Below, in pieces: positions 18,801-22,655 of a stretch of 26,851 bases of DNA. The notes beneath the pieces are model-generated. The model saw nothing but the letters and a program-made list of their open reading frames with translations. It did no database searches and was not told the DNA's origin. The stretch spans positions 848,968 through 875,818 of the forward strand of contig MU646374.1 in assembly GCA_026770585.1 (NCBI GenBank), given 5' to 3'. Each line of letters opens with the position of its first letter. The stretch's first letter is position 1. A program made the translations under genes and the position numbers. This DNA is from Baffinella frigidus (Eukaryota > Cryptophyceae > Cryptomonadales > Baffinellaceae).

Positions 18801-21800
18801 AAAACCTGGACCCTAAACCCTAGTACAAACCCCAAACCCTAGTACGAACCCTAAACCCTAAACCCTAAAACCTAACCCTAAACCCTGAACGCAGAGCGAG
18901 GATTCGGGCGTACCCAAGAGAATCAAGGGCTCCAATGGCACCCAGCCTAAACCCAAACCCCTAAGCCCTGAACCCTCAACCCAAAAGCCTGAGCGAGGAT
19001 TCAGGCGGACCCGAGAAATTCAAGGGCTCCAATGGCACCCAGCCTCAACCCAAAACCCTACGCCCTAAGCCCTAGACCCTAAACCCTACAGCCTGAGCGA
19101 GGATTCGGGCGAACCCGAGACATTTAAGGGCTTCAATGGTATCCAGCCTAAACCCTGCACCCTGCACCCTAAACGTTAAGCCCTAAAGCCTGAGTGTGGA
19201 TTCGGGCGGACCCGAGTAGTCGGAGATGGCGATGTTCTGGAAGTCGATCTTGTCCTGCACACGGGAGGAAAGAGAGTGTGAACACAACAAACCCATAGGT
19301 ATGAACGCCATACAAACATAACACGCTGATCGTGTCCCGCAAAGAGAGAAACGGTTTTGAACAACTCACCCATGAACAACATACCAAACGGTGTGCTGGA
19401 TACACCAACAAGTGTGCTGGACACACCACTCAGTGTGAACAATACACCACCAGGCTGGTCGTGTCCTGCGACGGGCAGCACGGAGGTGTCCGACACGCTC
19501 AAGGAGGGGTCCAACACCATTACGAGTGTGAACAATACACCTACAAGCTGATCGTGTCCTGAAATGGGGGGAAAGCGTGTGAACACCATACCCACAAGTG
19601 TGAACAACACACGCATGAGTGTGAACCACACACCAACAAAAGTGTGAATTGCACACCAAGAAACTGATCGTGCACAACTGTACACCTGTATAACTGTTCC
19701 ACTGTACAACTGTACAACTGTACAACTGTACAACCGTAGTACTATACAACTGTACAACTGTACAACGGTACAACTGTACACGGGAGTGACGGACACACCT
19801 GCATCCCAGCATCTTTGATCGCTTCTCGAATCCTCGTCGCCTGCCCGCACCAGGCCACACGTCAGACTTTAAGGTTGACGGTCCCTCCTTTTAAAAATAT
19901 TATCTGGTACAAGAAAGTATTTTCTGGTACAAGTCTATTTAAAAGTATTTTCTGGTACAAATGAAGCAAGTCGCCTGCAATGAGTACGCGGATCCTTTCG
20001 ATCAACCTTCTTCTTCTTCTTCTTCTTTTTCTTTTCTTTCCTTGATTACTCTCGATACAGGTCCTAAATGAGGCCTTTTAGATCAACCGATGGCTCGTAC
20101 GACCGCGTCTCCTCTAGCAGCCCTGGGGACACGCAAGGCAGTCACGACCGACCGTCTGGCTTCGGCGTCCGCGTGACCGGTCACGTGGGCGTTCACGAGC
20201 CTGCCGGCGGGGCTGTTCTACGGCCCGTACGACCGCGTCTCCTCTAGCAGCCCTGGGGTGCTCTCACGCACACTCCCGCCCCTGAAATCTCCCTGTGGAC
20301 AACACCAAATAAAAGTTGACAAAACCAAGGAAAGTTGCCGCATGTGTGCACACGTCCATCTCTCTAGGCGCGCGCGCGAGCGACGGTTTCAACGGTTTGG
20401 AGGCTCGCAACCTTGGATGGTGTCGGTTCGAAGGAGAGGACTTTGTGCCCCGCGCGCGCCATCTCGATCGCCTCCTTCCCGTCGTACGCCCCCACATCGA
20501 TCACCTGCAAACAAGAGGTTTAGTTAACCCACGCCGGCAAAAGTTGACGGTGCTGATACTAGATACCCATCTCGGTCGCCTCTTGCCCGTCGAACGCGAG
20601 TCCATGTGTCATCAATCTTTGCAAAGTTACATACAGTCCATGTGTTATCAATCTTTGCAAAGTTACACACACTTTCCCTATTTGATGAGACGCACGTTTT
20701 GTCGTCCTTATCGTCCGCATCGTCACAATAACGAACGATCGTAGGTCGCTTGGCTGTTGACTACACCGGGTAATGTTTCAGCCCCGCGCGCGCCATCTCG
20801 ATCGCCTCCTTCCCGTCGTACGCCCCCACATCGATCACCTACAAAAAAAAAGCTTCCTCAGGCTCTTATTCTTTTTTCCTTCTTTTTTCCTTCTTTTTTT
20901 ACTACTCTCAAGCCAGGAGAGGAGCGATCCAACAGCCCATGCGCCTGAAGACGAGCCCGCCTCGGTACAGCGGGAGTCCTCAAAAGTAACGGTTCACACG
21001 GCCACTTTTGACAGCCTCTTTCCCGTCGCGTACGCCCCCACGTCGATCACCTGCAACCAAGCGTTTTAGTCAACCCACGCCGGTTGACTAAACCGGGCGA
21101 TGTGTGTGCCAGGGCGAGAACTAGTCAACCCACGACGGCAAAAGTTGACGATGCTGATACTAGATAGCCATCTCGATCGCCTCCTTCCCGTCGTATGCCC
21201 CCACGTCAATCACCTGGGGGGGAAAGCTTCTTCAGGCTCTTCTCCCCCCCCCCCTTCTTTTTTACTCTCAAGCCTGGATATGGGCAATCCAAACGTCCAT
21301 GCGCCTTAAGACAGTGGCAAACGTTGACGATGCTGGTACCAAACAGGTCGTACGCTCCCACGTCGATCACCTGCGATCAAGCGCGTCTTACGGCTCAAGT
21401 TGATAGATTTGTACCACACACCCAGCATGTCAACTTAAGAATAGTCCGCGAGCCAACCCAACTGAGGCCGAGCTAGAAAGCTCATGGACTTTTGGATCAC
21501 TCATCTGGTGAAAAGTCACAAGTGCCGGTACACAGTTACAATTCCCGGTTTTAAAGGGGGATTTTTTTCACTCCTCGCGCGGCTTGCAATGCAAACTGGG
21601 TGTGTAAGGTGGTATTTGAGGGCGAGGGCGCACCAGCCCCGGCTCATCGTAAACCCTAACTCCTGAACCCATTCTAAACCCTAACCCCTACACCCATGCC
21701 ACACCCTAACCCTAACCCCTAGCCCAATGCTAACCCCCAACCCCTAACCCCATGCTAAGCCCCAACCCCTAACCCCATGCTAAGCCCCAACCCCCAATCC

Positions 21801-22476
21801 CATGCTAAACCCTAACCCCTAACCCAATGCTAACCCATAACCCCTAACCCCAGCCTAAACCCTGACCCCTAATCCCAAACTAAACCCGCACCTTTACTAT
21901 TACTAGTAAGACCCGATTGTGTGGCAATTTCGTTACCAGAAACGATTAAATCTAATCGATTCTGGAGATTAGATAGAAGGAGGTGCTTCCGGGGAAGGGC
22001 GCACCAGCCCCGGCTCGTGCTCGCGAAGCGCCTTGGCCACGAGCCCCGCTTGATTCGTGTGGTCCGAGGAGGCGCGGTCGTAGGAGCCCTAGGGCCTACC
22101 GTGGTCCAACATCGCACGCTAACGCCCCTAAATTCATAGGAACACGGTTTTAATTAAAAAACATCTGGCAATGAAATTCACTACACGTTTGCTTTAATAT
22201 TACTAGTGAAGATCGTTCTGTGTAGTAAACTTCATTGAACCCAGTTTATAAATTATAAGTGTTTGCGTATGAAATTCGAGGAGGTTTGTTACCAGGCCAG
22301 GTTCGTGCTCGTTGAGCGTCTTGGCCACGAGCCCCGCTCGATTCGTGTGGTCCGGGCACCACGCATGCTTTACCATTACCAGTAAGACCCGAGTGTGTGG
22401 TAATTTCGTTACCAGAAACGATTAAATCTGATCGATTCTGGAGATTAGATAGAAGGAGGTGCTTCCGGGGAAGGAG

Positions 22477-22516
<40 letters not shown>

Positions 22517-22590
22517 TCTCTCTCTCCCTCTCTCCCTCTCTCTCTCTCTCTCCCTCTCTCTCCCTCCCTCTCCCTCTCCTCCCTCTCTCT

Positions 22591-22655
<65 letters not shown>

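Noticed and set aside
19332-19860. Long overlapping open frames on both strands rich in NNTP or VVHT repeats
   Set aside because: They arise from 10- to 24-bp tandem repeats in FkbM intron 5; the real coding pieces here are the short exons at 19212-19254 and 19799-19840.
20096-20258. Possible extra FkbM exon (LLEETRSYEPSVD on the minus strand)
   Set aside because: It has an AG before it and a 33-bp duplicate, but adding it breaks the phase-0 join between exons 4 and 5 and no matching donor is evident.
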